From: Lycium barbarum
Taxonomy: Eukaryota > Streptophyta > Magnoliopsida > Solanales > Solanaceae
Reading direction: 5' to 3'
NCBI RefSeq assembly: GCF_019175385.1
Contig: NC_083341.1
Span: forward strand, 22,452,203 to 22,516,202
Length of the DNA stretch: 64,000 bases
The translations under genes were made by a program, and so were the position numbers. This document shows, one piece after another, positions 53,140-64,000 of this stretch. Under the pieces are notes generated by a model. That model had not been told where the DNA came from. It ran no database searches and was given only the letters and a program-made list of their open reading frames with translations. Positions within the stretch are counted from its first letter, which is position 1; each line of letters opens with the position of its first letter.

Positions 53140-53935
53140 ACAAATCTTAGTTTCAGTTTTTGCACTCATTTTTCTACAGTTTCTGCATTTTTTGCATCAT
53201 TTTTGCACAGTTTCTAAATTTTTTGCATCATTTCTGCACAGTTTCTGCATCATTTTTGCACAGTTTCTGCATCATTTTTGCACAGTTTCTGCATAATTTC
53301 TACATCATTTTTGCACAGTTTCTGCATTTTTTGGCTTCAGTTTTTGCATTTTTCTGCATAATTTCTGCATCATTTTTATACATTTTTTGCATTTTCTGCA
53401 TCATTTTTGCACAATTTTGCATTTTTTGCATCAGTTTTGCATAGTTTTGCATTTTCTGCATAATTTTTGCACAGTTTCTGCATTTTTTGCATCATTTTTG
53501 CACAATTTCTGCATTTTTTGGCTTCAGTTTTTGCATTTTTCTGCATAATTTTTGCATTTTCTGCATCATTTTTGTGCAGTTTCTGCATTTGCTGCATCAT
53601 TTTTGCACAGTTTCTGCATTTTCTGCACAATTTCTGCACAGTTTCTGCATTTTTTGGCTTTAGTTTTTGCATTTTTCCGCACAGTTTTTGCATTTTCTGC
53701 ATAGTTTCTGCACTCATTTCTGCACATTTTTTGCATTTTCTGCATAGTTTCTACACTCATTTTTGCACAATTTCTGCAATTTTTGGCTTTAGCTTTTGTA
53801 TTTTCTTCATTTATTTTTGCATTTTTATTTATAGTTTCTGCATTTTCTGCATCATTTTTGCACAGTTTCTGCCCATTTCCAGCATTTTTCTGTATAAGTT
53901 TAGTACTGCTTATGCCCAATTCCTGCATTTCCAGC
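53140..53935. repeat. Minisatellite of TTTGCACAGTTTCTGCAT units
   Basis: About 30-40 irregular copies of words of 12-24 bp built from 'tttttgca', 'cagtttctgca' and 'tcatttttgca'. Because most unit lengths keep frame and lack stops, long frames appear on both strands (53084-53976 +, 53376-53937 -). These encode only FAQFLHFLHHF-type or AENAKTMQK-type repeats and are artefacts of the repeat. Confidence 0.95.
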
Positions 53936-54717
53936 ACTTAGTTTTAGTTTTAGTTTCTATTTTTTTTGGTTTCTAGGCAACCAATTTACTAGCTTGAGTT
54001 ACTAACCAAAGTTGTAAGAAGAAGAAAAAAAAAAAAAAAGGAAACAAACAAGTGAGAGTTCATTATAATGGGTAATTTATAACCTATGCACCAGTTGGAT
54101 CTCTTGCATGTTTTTGCACTTATGCACAATAAGCCATTGGAATATCAAGATTAAAATTGGACATGAAAACTTTATCCAGATTTATCCAACTTCAAACCAA
54201 ACACATGCTTTGGATTATACATGGTCTATCCCCCTTTAATCCAATGAACCAAATAAAGGACTAGTACTAAATAATCCAGGGATTATTTAGTCCCAGGACT
54301 ATAATTCCAGCATAAGTTTGTCCGCGTACCAAACGACCACTAAGGGTTCAGCCGTAGGAGAGATTCTGGGCATTTCTCCAACTACTTACTGGTTTGCTTT
54401 CTCATCCCTCTAGTTGTGATAAAAACATGAATTTCTAACGTAGAAAATTAGGTTAAAAAATATCACCAAAATACAATACTTACCTTTTCTGTAAGAAATT
54501 AAATTATGTTAAAAAAAAGATTTTCCTAAAATTTATAACGTCAGTAGGAAGAAGTTAAGAAAATTTTCCTAAAATTCCTAACTAAATAAAAAAAGGAAAC
54601 CTTTTCAAGAAGGAATCAAACTTCCAACATGAAACTAAAAGGAACTAAGTTGTGTTCAAATTAAAAAAAAAATATTCCTAAATTCCTTTCGTAATATGGT
54701 ATTTTCCTAGTCTAAAT

Positions 54718-55449
54718 CATTGTTTTAAAAGGCAGTGTCAGGACTCATCCCGGGGCAGGGCAGTGGCAAAACGCCCTGGGGCTAACGTGCGGAGCTTAGT
54801 TCCTATGAGGTTTACGCCCTAAGCGCCCAACCGTACGCCTTAAACACGCCTAACGCCCAACGCCCCGGGCTCGCCTAACAGTTCTTACACAAATTATATT
54901 TTAAATTCCTTAATTAAAATCATTCACCCTCATAATTGTTTAACAAAATAATGATACTTAATAGTTTTTCATCTATAGAAATAGAAGATTGGGTGTAACT
55001 CATATAACAAGTCGTAGTATTGGATATTTACTATTTGAGAACGTCGTGAGGGTGAATATCACTTATTTTTTTTTTAAAAAAACACATAGCGGAATTGTAA
55101 ATTTTCACTTGTCATTGGTCATAAGTCCCATGTATCAGAATTATCATATAATTTTATTTTTTGTTCATGAAGAAGTTATGTTTTAATTGTAATATTGATA
55201 AATTTTATTGATTATTTGCTTATAGGGAGATAAAATGAATAGTATGATAGTAATAGTGTTTTAAGAAACTGTGTTTTTTTCCGTGTTTGAAAGTTAAAAT
55301 GTTAGAATTGTTTTGCATTTCATAATAGCTTTTATTTCATTGTATTGTTTATACTTGTAAAATTATGTTATATATAATTATAAGTTATAAGCGGTGTATA
55401 ATGGGCTTTGATCATTTTTTTTTGTGAGGATCAAGCGCGCGCGCGCGCT

Positions 55450-55490
<41 letters not shown>

Positions 55491-55671
55491 TTCATTTATT
55501 TACAGTTTTCTTTTATTTTTTTATGTAATTTTACTTATTTAAAAATATTTATTATAATTATATTATTTTAAGAAATACTAAAAATTAAATACTCATGGGG
55601 CTTACGCTTCGTGCCTCGAGGCTTACGCCTCATTGAAGTGTATGTAAAACACCCCGCCTTTTAAAACACTG
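54718..55671. mobile_element. hAT-type non-autonomous element
   Basis: Ends CATTGTTTTAAAAGGC and, reversed, CAGTGTTTTAAAAGGC; 8-bp flanks 'gtctaaat' (54710-54717) and 'gtctaaac' (55672-55679), one mismatch. The subterminal GC-rich words 'acgcccaacgccccgggc' and 'ggcttacgcctc' are typical of this plant family. The interior is AT-rich with no transposase. A possible left end of a relative lies at 12306. Confidence 0.85.
55434..55488. repeat. (GC)n(AC)n(AT)n alternating purine-pyrimidine tract
   Basis: A run of GC dinucleotides, then CA, then TA, with almost no break over about 55 bases, inside the hAT-type element. Confidence 0.95.
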
Positions 55672-55679
55672 GTCTAAAC

Positions 55680-56290
55680 TATGGTAATTGCCATTGTTAT
55701 GGTAATATTTAAATTAACACGAGTAAAAAAAAAAAGACCTATCATTGGTGTCTGTATAAACAATGACGTATATGCATTAAAAAATGTGCCCCTTTGACAT
55801 AAACCGAGTTGGGCTTTCTTATTCTCAAAGGGTAAAAAGTCAGACGACATTTTGCGATGAACTACGCTTGGGTCATTAGCACAAATGGCCTTATTTTGGG
55901 TTGGTCTTTAGTTTTTGTCCCTCCTATCTCATTGTTTTAGTTTTTACCCTTTTAACACTTCAAGTTAACAATAAGTGGATGAAATTATCCCTTCTATCCC
56001 ATATAGCTTAGGTTTCTTCTCCAACTCATCTTCTTTCCCAACTTCATCTTTTCTCTTTCTTCAGATTTCAAACCCAGAAGCTCCAAGTATCAACAATGAT
56101 GGATTTTAAATTTCACCATCAACTTCTTTATGACGGTTTGAAGCTTCCATTGACATTATCCAAACAATTACCAAAAACGCGTGTGAAGCTAGCAATACAA
56201 AACCATTGATTTTGAAAATCCATCCCTTGGTATCCTGCTTCCTCCTACCTTCAACCCCATTTTTTCTTTTCTAATCCACAAACTAAAGTT
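55680..56290. other. Spacer between hAT and gypsy elements
   Basis: Contains a stretch ('ttattttgggttggtcttta', 55891) related to one end of the MITE at 11399. No gene recognised. Confidence 0.4.
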
Positions 56291-56297
56291 GATTCAG

Positions 56298-56726
56298 TGT
56301 TGGGGCCTGCAGCTTAAACTAAATTTATTCAATTCAAATGAAGGACAGAAAAGCAATAACAGTCATTGCAAAGAGACTGGTGGAAATAGAAGGTGCAACA
56401 AGAGGATTTCAGAATTCACAGCGAGGAAGAGGAAGAAGAAAGGAAAAGGGAAAGAGAGAGAAAGAAAAGATCAGGTTAATATTTTGTGTATTGATAATCC
56501 TCAAAACAGACACTGCAATGTCTATATAATTAATAGCTGACATGATTCCAGCTATTGGACACGTGGCACTCCTCCCATAACTAATTTAAGGACTAAACAA
56601 CAACATCTCATAACTAACTTAGGGACTAATACATGAATAACAAGAAAAATATAATTAAAGACTTAAGGGACCTAAACAAGATAACATAAACTTGATTTAA
56701 ACAAGTCACAATACACGTTTGTGACA
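56298..56726 (-). repeat. 3' LTR of the gypsy element
   Basis: Begins TGTCACAAACG on the minus strand, directly after a polypurine tract, and probably ends ...GGCCCCAACA at 56298 (TGT...ACA ends). The 5' border is firm because of the polypurine tract; the 3' border rests only on the expected CA end and is tentative. The frames at 56289-56540 lie inside the LTR and are not genes. Confidence 0.65.
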
Positions 56727-56729
56727 ATC

Positions 56730-56742
56730 CACCCCCCTTAAA
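56730..56742 (-). promoter_or_regulatory. Polypurine tract of the gypsy element
   Basis: Minus strand 'ttaaggggggtgga' immediately before the LTR start; the plus-strand primer site for retroelement DNA synthesis. Confidence 0.85.
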
Positions 56743-56755
56743 ATAATACTTAAAC

Positions 56756-59000
56756 TCAAGATGCATCAAAACCAGGAAATTGTGACTTCATGATATTGTA
56801 ATCCTCCCACGTTGCTTCTTCTGGCAATAAATTTTCCTATTGAACCAAAATTTGGGTGACAACTTGATTACCTTTCTTAATCATCCTCTTTTCAAGTACA
56901 ACAACAAGTTCTACCAAGGGTTGACCATCTGTGGAGCATATTAGAGGGTCTATTGATGATATGATATGTTGTCCAATCTTTCTCTTTAGTTGAGAGATGT
57001 GAAACGTAGGGTGAATCCTAACAGTAATAGGCAATGCCAACTTGTAAGCCACTGGTCCAATTTTCTGCGTGATCTGATAAGGACCATAGAATTTTGAGGT
57101 TGATTTAACACTCTTCCTCAGTGCAACTGAAGTCTGTTTGTAAGGTTGAAGTTTCAAGAACACCCAATCTCCTTCAAACTCTCTCTCAGTCCTTCTTTTG
57201 TCATCATTTATCTTAATCCTGTTCTGAGCTTTCATCAGATTTTCCTTCAAGATCTTAGCCATAATTCGCCTTTCCTTAAGCATTTGATCCACTGTTTCAA
57301 CTCTAGACTGAGCTACTAGTTCAAAAGAAAGCTGAGGAGGATCATAGCCATATATTACTTTGAAGGGAGTCATTTTTAAAGAGGTATGATAATTGCTATT
57401 ATAACAAAGCTCAGCCAAAGACAACCACTTACTCCAATCCTTTGGCTTATGACCTATCATACATCTCAAATAATTCTCAAGGCACCTCTTAATTCTTTCA
57501 GTTTGCCCATCAGTCCAGGGGTGGTAAGCAGAACTGTAAAGTAATTGTACTTGCAGCAGTTTGAAAGTTCCTTCCAAAAATTATTTATTAAAATTTTGTC
57601 TCTATCAGATACTATGATCTTAGGAAGACCATGCAGTTTGTAAATGTTATCCAAGAACTTTCTTGCTACTTGACTTGCAGTAAATGGATGAGAAAGGACC
57701 AAGAAATGGGTAAATTTACTATATCTATCCACTACTACAAATATGGTATCATTACCTTCTGATTTTGGCATACCTTCAATAAAGTCCATTGACAAATGCT
57801 CCCATGCTCTTTCAGGAATAGGAAGAGGTTGTAATAACCCAGGGTATGATACTTGATCATCCTTGCTCTTTTGACACACATCACATTCTTGAACTATTGT
57901 TTTAACTCATTCAATCATTACAGGCCAGTAAAAAATGGCTTTTAATCTCTGATAAGTTGCCCAGACACCAGAGTGACCTCCTAATCCTGAGTTATGAATA
58001 TTTTAAACTAGTTGTTGTCTCAGCTCCCCATTGTTTCCTATCTAGGCCTTGCCTTTATACCTGAGAATTCCTTGTTGTAAAGAAACACCTAATGTAGGAT
58101 CGGGATTGTTATTGCTGCTTAAAACAATGATTGCTTGTAACACTTCCTGATCATTCTCATAGCTGTTAAGAATTTCTTTAATCCACTTTGGCTGAATTTG
58201 TGTCAATACCAAACATTGAGAATCAACAACCTTAGTTTAGTGGTCCACCTTCCTGGATAGTGCATCAACAACTATATTTTCTATCCTTTTCTTGTAATGG
58301 ATTTCAAAGCTTAGTCCCATCAAGCTTAGTTAACCCTTTGTGTTGTAAAGAGGTGGTAATCTTCCGCTCCTGTAAGAACTTCAAGCTGAAATGGTCAGTT
58401 TTAATAATGAAATAATGAGGGTGCAAATAATGCCTCCATTTGTCAACAACTTGTAAAAGTGCAATGAGTTCCTTTTCATAAGTTGACAGTCCTTGATGTC
58501 TTCTACTTAAAGATTGAGTCATAAAGTCAATGGGCCTCTTATCTTGCATAAGTACAACCCTAATTCCTGTATTGCGAGCATCAACCTCTAGGACAAAAGG
58601 TTTGTCAAAGTTGGGTAATGCTAAAACTAGTGTTCTTTGTCATAACCAACTTCAACTGACTAAAAGCTTTGTCAGGATCAGAATTCCATTCACACTCACC
58701 CTTTTTGAATAAGTTAGTTAGAGGTTTACTAATCTGAGCATAGTTTCTAACAATTTTCATATAATATCCAGTTAACCCCAAGAATCCTCTTAATTATTTC
58801 ACATTCTTGGGTTGAGGCCATTCCACCATAGCAACCACTTTTGACTGATCAGTATCCACCAATTTTCCACTAATTATATGCCCCAAGTACTCTATCTGAG
58901 TCTAGCCAAACTCACACTTGCTCATTTTTGCAAAGAGTTGATGCTTAACCAATAGCTGTAACATTGTTTCTAAATGAACTGGATGCTCCTCCATGGTTTT
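56756..59000 (-). pseudogene. Ty3/gypsy pol: RT end, RNase H, integrase, chromodomain
   Basis: In order on the minus strand: RT end with 'IEYLGHIISGK' (58900 region), 'RGFLGLTGYY'; RNase H with 'SLSRRHQGLSTYEKELIALL' and 'IKTDHFSLKFL' (58304-58549); integrase with 'WEHLSMDFIEGMPKSEGND' (first Asp), 'IIVSDRDKIL' (second Asp) and 'CLENYLRC' (Glu), so the DDE triad is still visible; then 'HPTFHISQLKRKIG' and a chromodomain-like end 'LPEEATWEDYNIMKSQFPGF'. Stops replace Trp and Gln codons in the RT and a Trp in the chromodomain (near 56835); a frameshift lies near 57565. The final TGA is at 56756-56758. The chromodomain places it among chromoviruses. Confidence 0.93.
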
Positions 59001-59870
59001 GCTATATATGAATATGAAATTTCACACAAATATCGATATTTAGCGTCACTTTACTTCTTGTTCTTAGTACTTTAATCACAATTTCTATGATGGAATCATT
59101 GTATTCGTGCTTATGTTGGTATGTTTTGTGTATTTAGGTACAATGAGGACAAATGACTAGAAACTGAGCAGTTTGTTTGAGTTTGGGAATCGAGGACCAA
59201 GTGTGCACGAGAAGGAGCGAAGAAAAGTGTGGGAAAAACAAGAAGCTTGTTAAATCCTCTTGGAGTACCACCCCTGCACATTATAACCAAATCACTGAGG
59301 AAAAATTTGGTCCTTGTTAAATCCTCTTGGGGCGGCGCACCAAGCCATTTTTTGCAAAGTTTTCCCAGTTTGATCGGGATTAGGTCTACTTAATTTATTT
59401 TTAGCCTTAGACTATAAATAAACATTTTATTAGCTGTAAACGGCGTGCTAGGATTATTCTAAGACTATAAGCCGTCATCTCTACTTTCTCTCTCTAGGTT
59501 TATTTTAATTTCTTCTTTTCAACCCTAGTTTCTTCATGAATTCTTGTTTTTCATCTAGAATCATGAGTAGCTAAACTTCTTAATTCTGGGGTTGTGGCAA
59601 AAGACATGATAGTTGGTTTGATGACAATTTCTATCGATTAAATTTCTGTATTGTGGGTTGCTTATTTATTCTTGTGCTTAATTGTTTGATTATCTGGCCA
59701 ATAGTTGAACACTATCTGTGGTGCGTGAATTGGACTGAGAAAGGGAATTCACGTACGTAATAAGAATAAATAGAGTTTGTTCGATCTAATTGTTACGGTT
59801 TACTTTTACGCAGGTGAAGGCACAAAAGCTACTAAGAGGTTGTTGGTGCTCTAATTAATTGGATTTTATA
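59001..59870 (+). repeat. Probable LTR of another retroelement
   Basis: Has a promoter-like 'gactataaataaac' (59409), a downstream C/T-rich leader 'tctactttctctctctaggt' and 'tttcaaccctagtttctt', a layout common for plant gypsy LTRs. No partner LTR, primer site or border is visible, so the call is inference. Confidence 0.35.
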
Positions 59871-61191
59871 TTTTTTAGAGTCGCCACCCAATTTATTAAG
59901 GGCAATTAGAAAAATCGAGTTATTAAGGGTTTATTCAAACAAAGAAAAAAAATCCTTTTAAACCAGAGTTTGAGGTAAGGGTTCTGGTAATCCCTAGGGA
60001 AGGTTGTAAGCACACTAGTATTAAGGATCCGTAGAATACGATTGAGCTTCGAGCTTTAATGTATGATTAATGTGATTATTTGCTAAAATGTTTCTTTTCT
60101 ACAAAACTTGTCATGCTAATCATAAATTCCAACTTTTATGGCAAAAAACATCCTTTAAAAGGGAAAGTTGGTTTTCTTTTTGAAAAATGTTATAAGGGGT
60201 TCAATTCATTTCGTTGCCGGACCAAAACACACTTAAGATTCCTCAAGTAGAGTTTCTACTCATTTGGTCCTAATGTCATGATTTATTCCTTATAAGTTTA
60301 TTTATTATATATAAGAAAATAAGTGGAGTATATCTCCTCTATAAGAATAATATAGGTTTTTGACGCGTGTAAGTTAAGAAAAGAGTTTACTTGTTACTTA
60401 TTGATCCATTGAAGCTCATTATTCAACCATATACTATTCCAAAGCCATCTTAATCCTCAAAACTATGGTTCAAGTATATTTCTCTGTTTTATTTGCCTTA
60501 AGGTTTGGGTTTCAAGTCCCAAAGGTTTGAAAATTACCTGAAGTTCAATAAGTTCCAAAAAGTCCTTTTCCATACTCTTCAAATCATGCAATATACTTTA
60601 AAGACAATCAATTTTTGTATGATAAAACACTTTTCAATTTATTTACTTTTAATAAATAAATACAATTCATTTAGCTTTCGGGTCCAATTCGAAACTTGTT
60701 TACCTAAATCCTAGGTTCCAACTTATAAGGGTTTCAATATCTACACAAATGTATTTTTTACATGTTCATACAAAAACCAAACTAAACATATAATAAAAGG
60801 AAGGGAAAGAAAGTTTAGCTTTTCGGCCTTGGGCCCAAATCTTTTAGCAATCCTATTCCAATAGGTCTTCTATGCTCTTTCTAGTTCTTTTTCCAAAACT
60901 CCAACACTCCAAAGCTCTAAGCATCCGATTCTCTTAATTCGTCTTTAAGCTTTGCTCCACAAATTCGCTTATTTGTACCTTACACATTGAAGAGAAAAGT
61001 AGTTAGTCAAAATAATACGCCACCCCATAGGGTATCGTTTATGAACATAATAATAATATCCCTCGGACTCGTATCAGACTTTGAGAGCTTTTATTACGGA
61101 GGCTCAGACTTATGTTTCCGAATGTGGCAAAGGAATCTGAAGCATGTCTTGGCTGCAGACTAGTGGCCATTCTAGTTACCTCGCCAAACTG
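59871..61191. other. Unidentified repeat-like sequence
   Basis: 59878 'agagtcgccacccaatttat' belongs to a motif common in plant retroelement LTR regions, and 61060-61190 ('ccctcggactcgtatcagac') is similar in flavour. No coding frame of note; the frame at 60505-60714 has no family features. Confidence 0.4.
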
Positions 61192-61793
61192 TCATGACCC
61201 AAATTGGAATCGCGCGGGCACCTACCTTTCCCTCCTCGGTAGGCAAACCCTCAATTAAATAACGCATCAATCAATAAAGACAATTCATTTAAACCAATAA
61301 AAATTATATATAATTAGCAGCGGAAATCAAATTATTTAAAAAACTCAAGATTTAAAACTAATTACAACAGTTGAATAAATTCAGACTCGTTCTGACTTCC
61401 CACGATCGGGTCTAGACTAGTACAAGAGAGACTAATAAATCAGATTACAACAACATTCTAAGACTCAACCTCCATCCCGGAATGAAGTGGGGGGAGGCCT
61501 TCAAGATAGGCACCGCGCATTTCCGAACATGTCACAATCATCCACCTGAAACACTCTACACCCAAAAAAGGTATAACAAAGAGTAGTATCAGTACAATCA
61601 ATGTGTACTAAGTAAGTATCAAAGGTAGACAATGGTTAGAAGCATATATCAGTAAAAGAATCCACAATAAACATGATAAGTAACTAAATCAAGTCATACA
61701 TTGATCTACCACTATCAAGACCCTTAAATTATTAAACTTCCTCTAATAGTCACAAGTCCACTCCACAACAATATCACAAAATCATATACCATT

Positions 61794-63619
61794 TGTTACA
61801 CCCCGTAGTTTTGTACATTAAAATTCGTCGTGTGTTAGTGGGTCTAGTCTTAGATGACGAGTTATCAAGGTTAAATGAGATTAGATGAGTTTATCTTACA
61901 ATTATAAAGGGGTTAAGTTCATGTTTAGCAGGTATTGGAAGGATTAAAGGTTGAACAAATAGACGGGACTATGTTTTCAGGAAAAGTGGGTTTTACTTTC
62001 AGATATACGGACCATATAATTTTTATGGACCGTATATCTAGCTGACTCCCACTGTAAATTAATTCCAAAAGGGGTAAGCAACTGCTTGGATTTTACAGTC
62101 CAATTATACGAACCGTATAATTTTTACGGTCCGTAAAAGTGGACCGTAAATCTGAGTCGGTACCTTTTTTTAATGTTATATACCCGACCCTTATTCATTT
62201 TAACTCATTTCCAACATTTCCCAAGTCCATTAAAGCTCTAGAACCTTCTACTAAACATACCCAACCAAATCCAAGTGAAATCAAAGATCAAGAGGCAATA
62301 ATCAAGAGATTCATGATATTGTTGAAGTTATCATTGTTGTTTGGGAGGTGATTTGGAATATGGTGGAAGTAGTGAAATAGGGGAAGTGCTGCCCAATTTC
62401 CGCTAGCTTATTTTTCATTATTCTAGTTTGAACTTATGAGTATTTCCAAGACTTGACGTTAGTGTGAATCCTTTTGAATGTAGATTTGTGAGCTTGGAAG
62501 GAGAAACATTAAGTAGTTGAGGAGACGAAAAGGTATGTTAAGGCTAACCCTTTCTTTCTAAAGACATGATTTTCCTTATTGTGAATCCATCTAAGATGTC
62601 CATAATATCCTACTTCCTAGAAATACTAGAAGCTCATAACTCTTAATGTTCTCATGATATTGTTGACAAATACTCTCTATATTGATGATGATATTGATGA
62701 TGATGATGATAATGATGATGATGATGATGAGGATGATTCCATAATATGAAATCGGAGGTTCACCGACCTTATGTCACTCCGATAGAGTTGTAATGTTTCC
62801 TTTGGATTCTCATGTATGTTATATATGTATACAGTTGTTTTCCGATATCGGGCTTATATGGTCGGGTATGATATCTATTGTGCACACCACTGCAGTTGGG
62901 TACGAATAACACCGAACCTTGTTATGGCTGGGTACGCATCACACTGAGACTATATGGCCGGGCACGGTACTATTATATGTATATTTATGAAATGTTTCCT
63001 TAGAGAAAGATTAATTATGCATGACAGTCGTCTTAAGAGGTATTATGAGGTATAAATTGTTCTCTTATTCTTATGTTATCTTCATGCTTTCTTTATGTTG
63101 TTATTCACGCCTTACATACTCAGTACATTATTCGTACTGACGTATTTCTGGTTGTGGGCGCTGCGTTCATGCGCGCAGGTAGATAGGGAGACAGACCAGA
63201 CCCCTAGGCTCCTTCATCAATGATTGCATAGAAGTGCTCCATTTGATCCGGAGCTGCAGTTTAGTTGGTACTATTCTTGTGTGTACATATTTAGGCATGG
63301 CGGGGTCCTGTCCCGTCTTGATGATATTACATACTCCTTGTAGAGGCTCGTAGACAGATGTGCATAGCTAGATATACCATAACCTTATCGGTTTATATTT
63401 TGTATATCATTTTTGTGTAGCCTTGTTGGCTTGTGCATATGGGCATAGTTAATGATGTTTATATAGACGTGCACACGTTGGAACTTGTCTCTTTCCAGTT
63501 TGTGGTAATTATGAGTAAGCCATGCGGATCACCTAGATATGAGTATGAGAAGTATGCTAAGAGGCGCTCGGTAGGTTAGCTCCGGGTGCCCGTCATGGCC
63601 CTCCGGTTGGGTCGTGACA
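61794..63619 (+). mobile_element. Solo LTR (about 1.83 kb), gypsy type
   Basis: Begins TGTTACACCCCGT and ends GGGTCGTGACA, flanked by the 5-bp duplication 'ccatt' at 61789-61793 and 63620-63624. No coding region or second LTR lies between, so it is one LTR left after recombination. It contains repeated 'ggtcgggta'-type words (62855-62950) and 'gcgcaggtagatagggagac' near its 3' part, known from Solanaceae chromovirus LTRs. The 62139-62351 frame is not a gene. Confidence 0.88.
62680..62738. repeat. (GAT)n microsatellite
   Basis: Trinucleotide run of GAT/TGA with a few interruptions, inside the solo LTR. Confidence 0.95.
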
Positions 63620-64000
63620 CCATTATACCATTCGTCCTTGGTCTAGAAGTCGACTCATCATCATGATATCCTTTATTCTACATCCTTTAGAGGACAAACA
63701 TATAACTGTTCCTATGAAAGATATACGAGATAATCAGCAAGTATAAAGCAACCATATTCGAAACCAAGCATACGTCATTGCCTAAGTAGATCATCTAAAC
63801 CCAATTGTACCAAGTCCCCATATAACCAATTTGAAACTGACATCATAAGTGGAACACCAATTCATCTCAATATAAGACATGATGCAATGCAATGCAATGA
63901 TGTATGAATGCAATGCAATGCCATGCAAATGTTGTGTACACATGTACTCCGGACAGAAATATCGACATCTCGGTAGCACAACCCAAGGTGACTCGCGAAG

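Larger units (their letters stand above)
48434..54340 (+). mobile_element. PIF/Harbinger transposon, full-length, inactive
   Basis: Terminal inverted repeats GGGGTCGTTTGGTA (48434) and, reversed, GTGGTCGTTTGGTA (ending 54340), with further subterminal similarity. Flanks are TTA and TAA, a decayed TWA duplication. It carries both PIF genes on the + strand: a DDE transposase (49592-50620) and a Myb/SANT-like partner (50988-52735), followed by a tandem duplication and a minisatellite. Both genes are broken. Confidence 0.93.
56298..59000 (-). mobile_element. 5'-truncated Ty3/gypsy chromodomain retrotransposon
   Basis: Minus strand: RT remnant, RNase H, integrase, chromodomain, polypurine tract, 3' LTR. 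The coding region is cut off within the RT at about 59000 and followed by unrelated sequence, so gag, protease and the 5' LTR are missing. Confidence 0.92.
61192..64000 (-). repeat. LTR of a gypsy-type element, minus orientation, running off the window
   Basis: Its end reads on the minus strand 'ttgggtcatgaca' (61192-61204), the usual ...TGACA LTR end, preceded by 'gtgcccgcgcgattccaa'. The element continues on both sides of a nested solo LTR (61794-63619) and includes a 'gcaat' repeat near 63890-63925. The start lies beyond 64000. Confidence 0.7.

Noticed and set aside
53084..53976. Long frames on both strands and a repeat array that could suggest a CRISPR or a repeat protein
   Set aside because: Units are irregular and adjacent with no unique spacers, and both strands are open only because of the repeat. 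It is a minisatellite in a plant transposon.
56289..56540. Two plus-strand frames of 83 and 63 aa
   Set aside because: They lie within the gypsy 3' LTR, antisense to it, and are Lys/Arg-rich purine-tract artefacts.
59001..61191. Possible host gene between the gypsy element and the LTRs
   Set aside because: Has a TATA-like word and a C/T-rich leader but no coding frame; better explained as LTR-type sequence.

Overview
This is a plant nuclear window, very probably from the nightshade family. The grounds are a clean five-exon plant casein kinase II beta gene, a plastid ycf2 fragment, chromodomain Ty3/gypsy, CACTA and Helitron elements, and repeated short retroelements with the TTG-type 3' end typical of Solanaceae SINE/RTE families. 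The family assignment is inference. Most of the sequence is AT-rich repeat; most long reading frames are repeat-derived or antisense shadows.

Layout. 1-3374: degenerate L1-type LINE on the + strand. 3375-18890: about three and a half tandem copies of an unknown unit that begins with a conserved 'tagcaaacggttaatg' motif. Each copy has been opened by different insertions: a truncated LINE, Stowaway and Mutator-type MITEs, a composite Helitron region, SINE pieces and a plastid fragment. 19981-27711 (minus): CKB, the regulatory subunit of protein kinase CK2, apparently intact (273 aa), with pieces of exon 1 duplicated inside intron 1 and a possible extra 61-nt exon. 28084-34940: nested MULE MITEs, then a TTG-tailed retroelement carrying a hAT element. 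35261-47000: a duplicated block derived from a gene with a BRF1/TFIIB-like zinc ribbon (one potentially intact 92-aa three-exon minigene at 45085-46936, one decayed copy, and extra tail copies). Inside it lie a 3.4-kb CACTA element and a 2.3-kb inverted repeat carrying an RPA-like OB-fold gene fragment. 48434-54340: a full-length but dead PIF/Harbinger element with transposase and Myb-like genes. 54718-55671: a hAT-type element. 56298-59000 (minus): a 5'-truncated chromodomain Ty3/gypsy element with its 3' LTR. 59000-64000: LTR-type sequence, including a 1.8-kb solo LTR nested in another LTR.

Functionally, one conventional gene stands out (CKB: a CK2 holoenzyme scaffold that also sets substrate choice). 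A second candidate, the BRF1-derived minigene, would encode a zinc ribbon joined to an acidic tail with the cyclin folds missing; if expressed it could interfere with Pol III initiation. The remaining coding traces are decayed transposon genes. Many insertions were placed exactly by target-site duplications (9 bp for MULE, 8 bp for hAT, 3 bp for PIF and CACTA, TA for Stowaway, 5 bp for the LTR, 10-17 bp for retroposons). Their nesting gives a relative order of events: for example, a TTG-tailed retroelement was later hit by a hAT element, and another later by CACTA.
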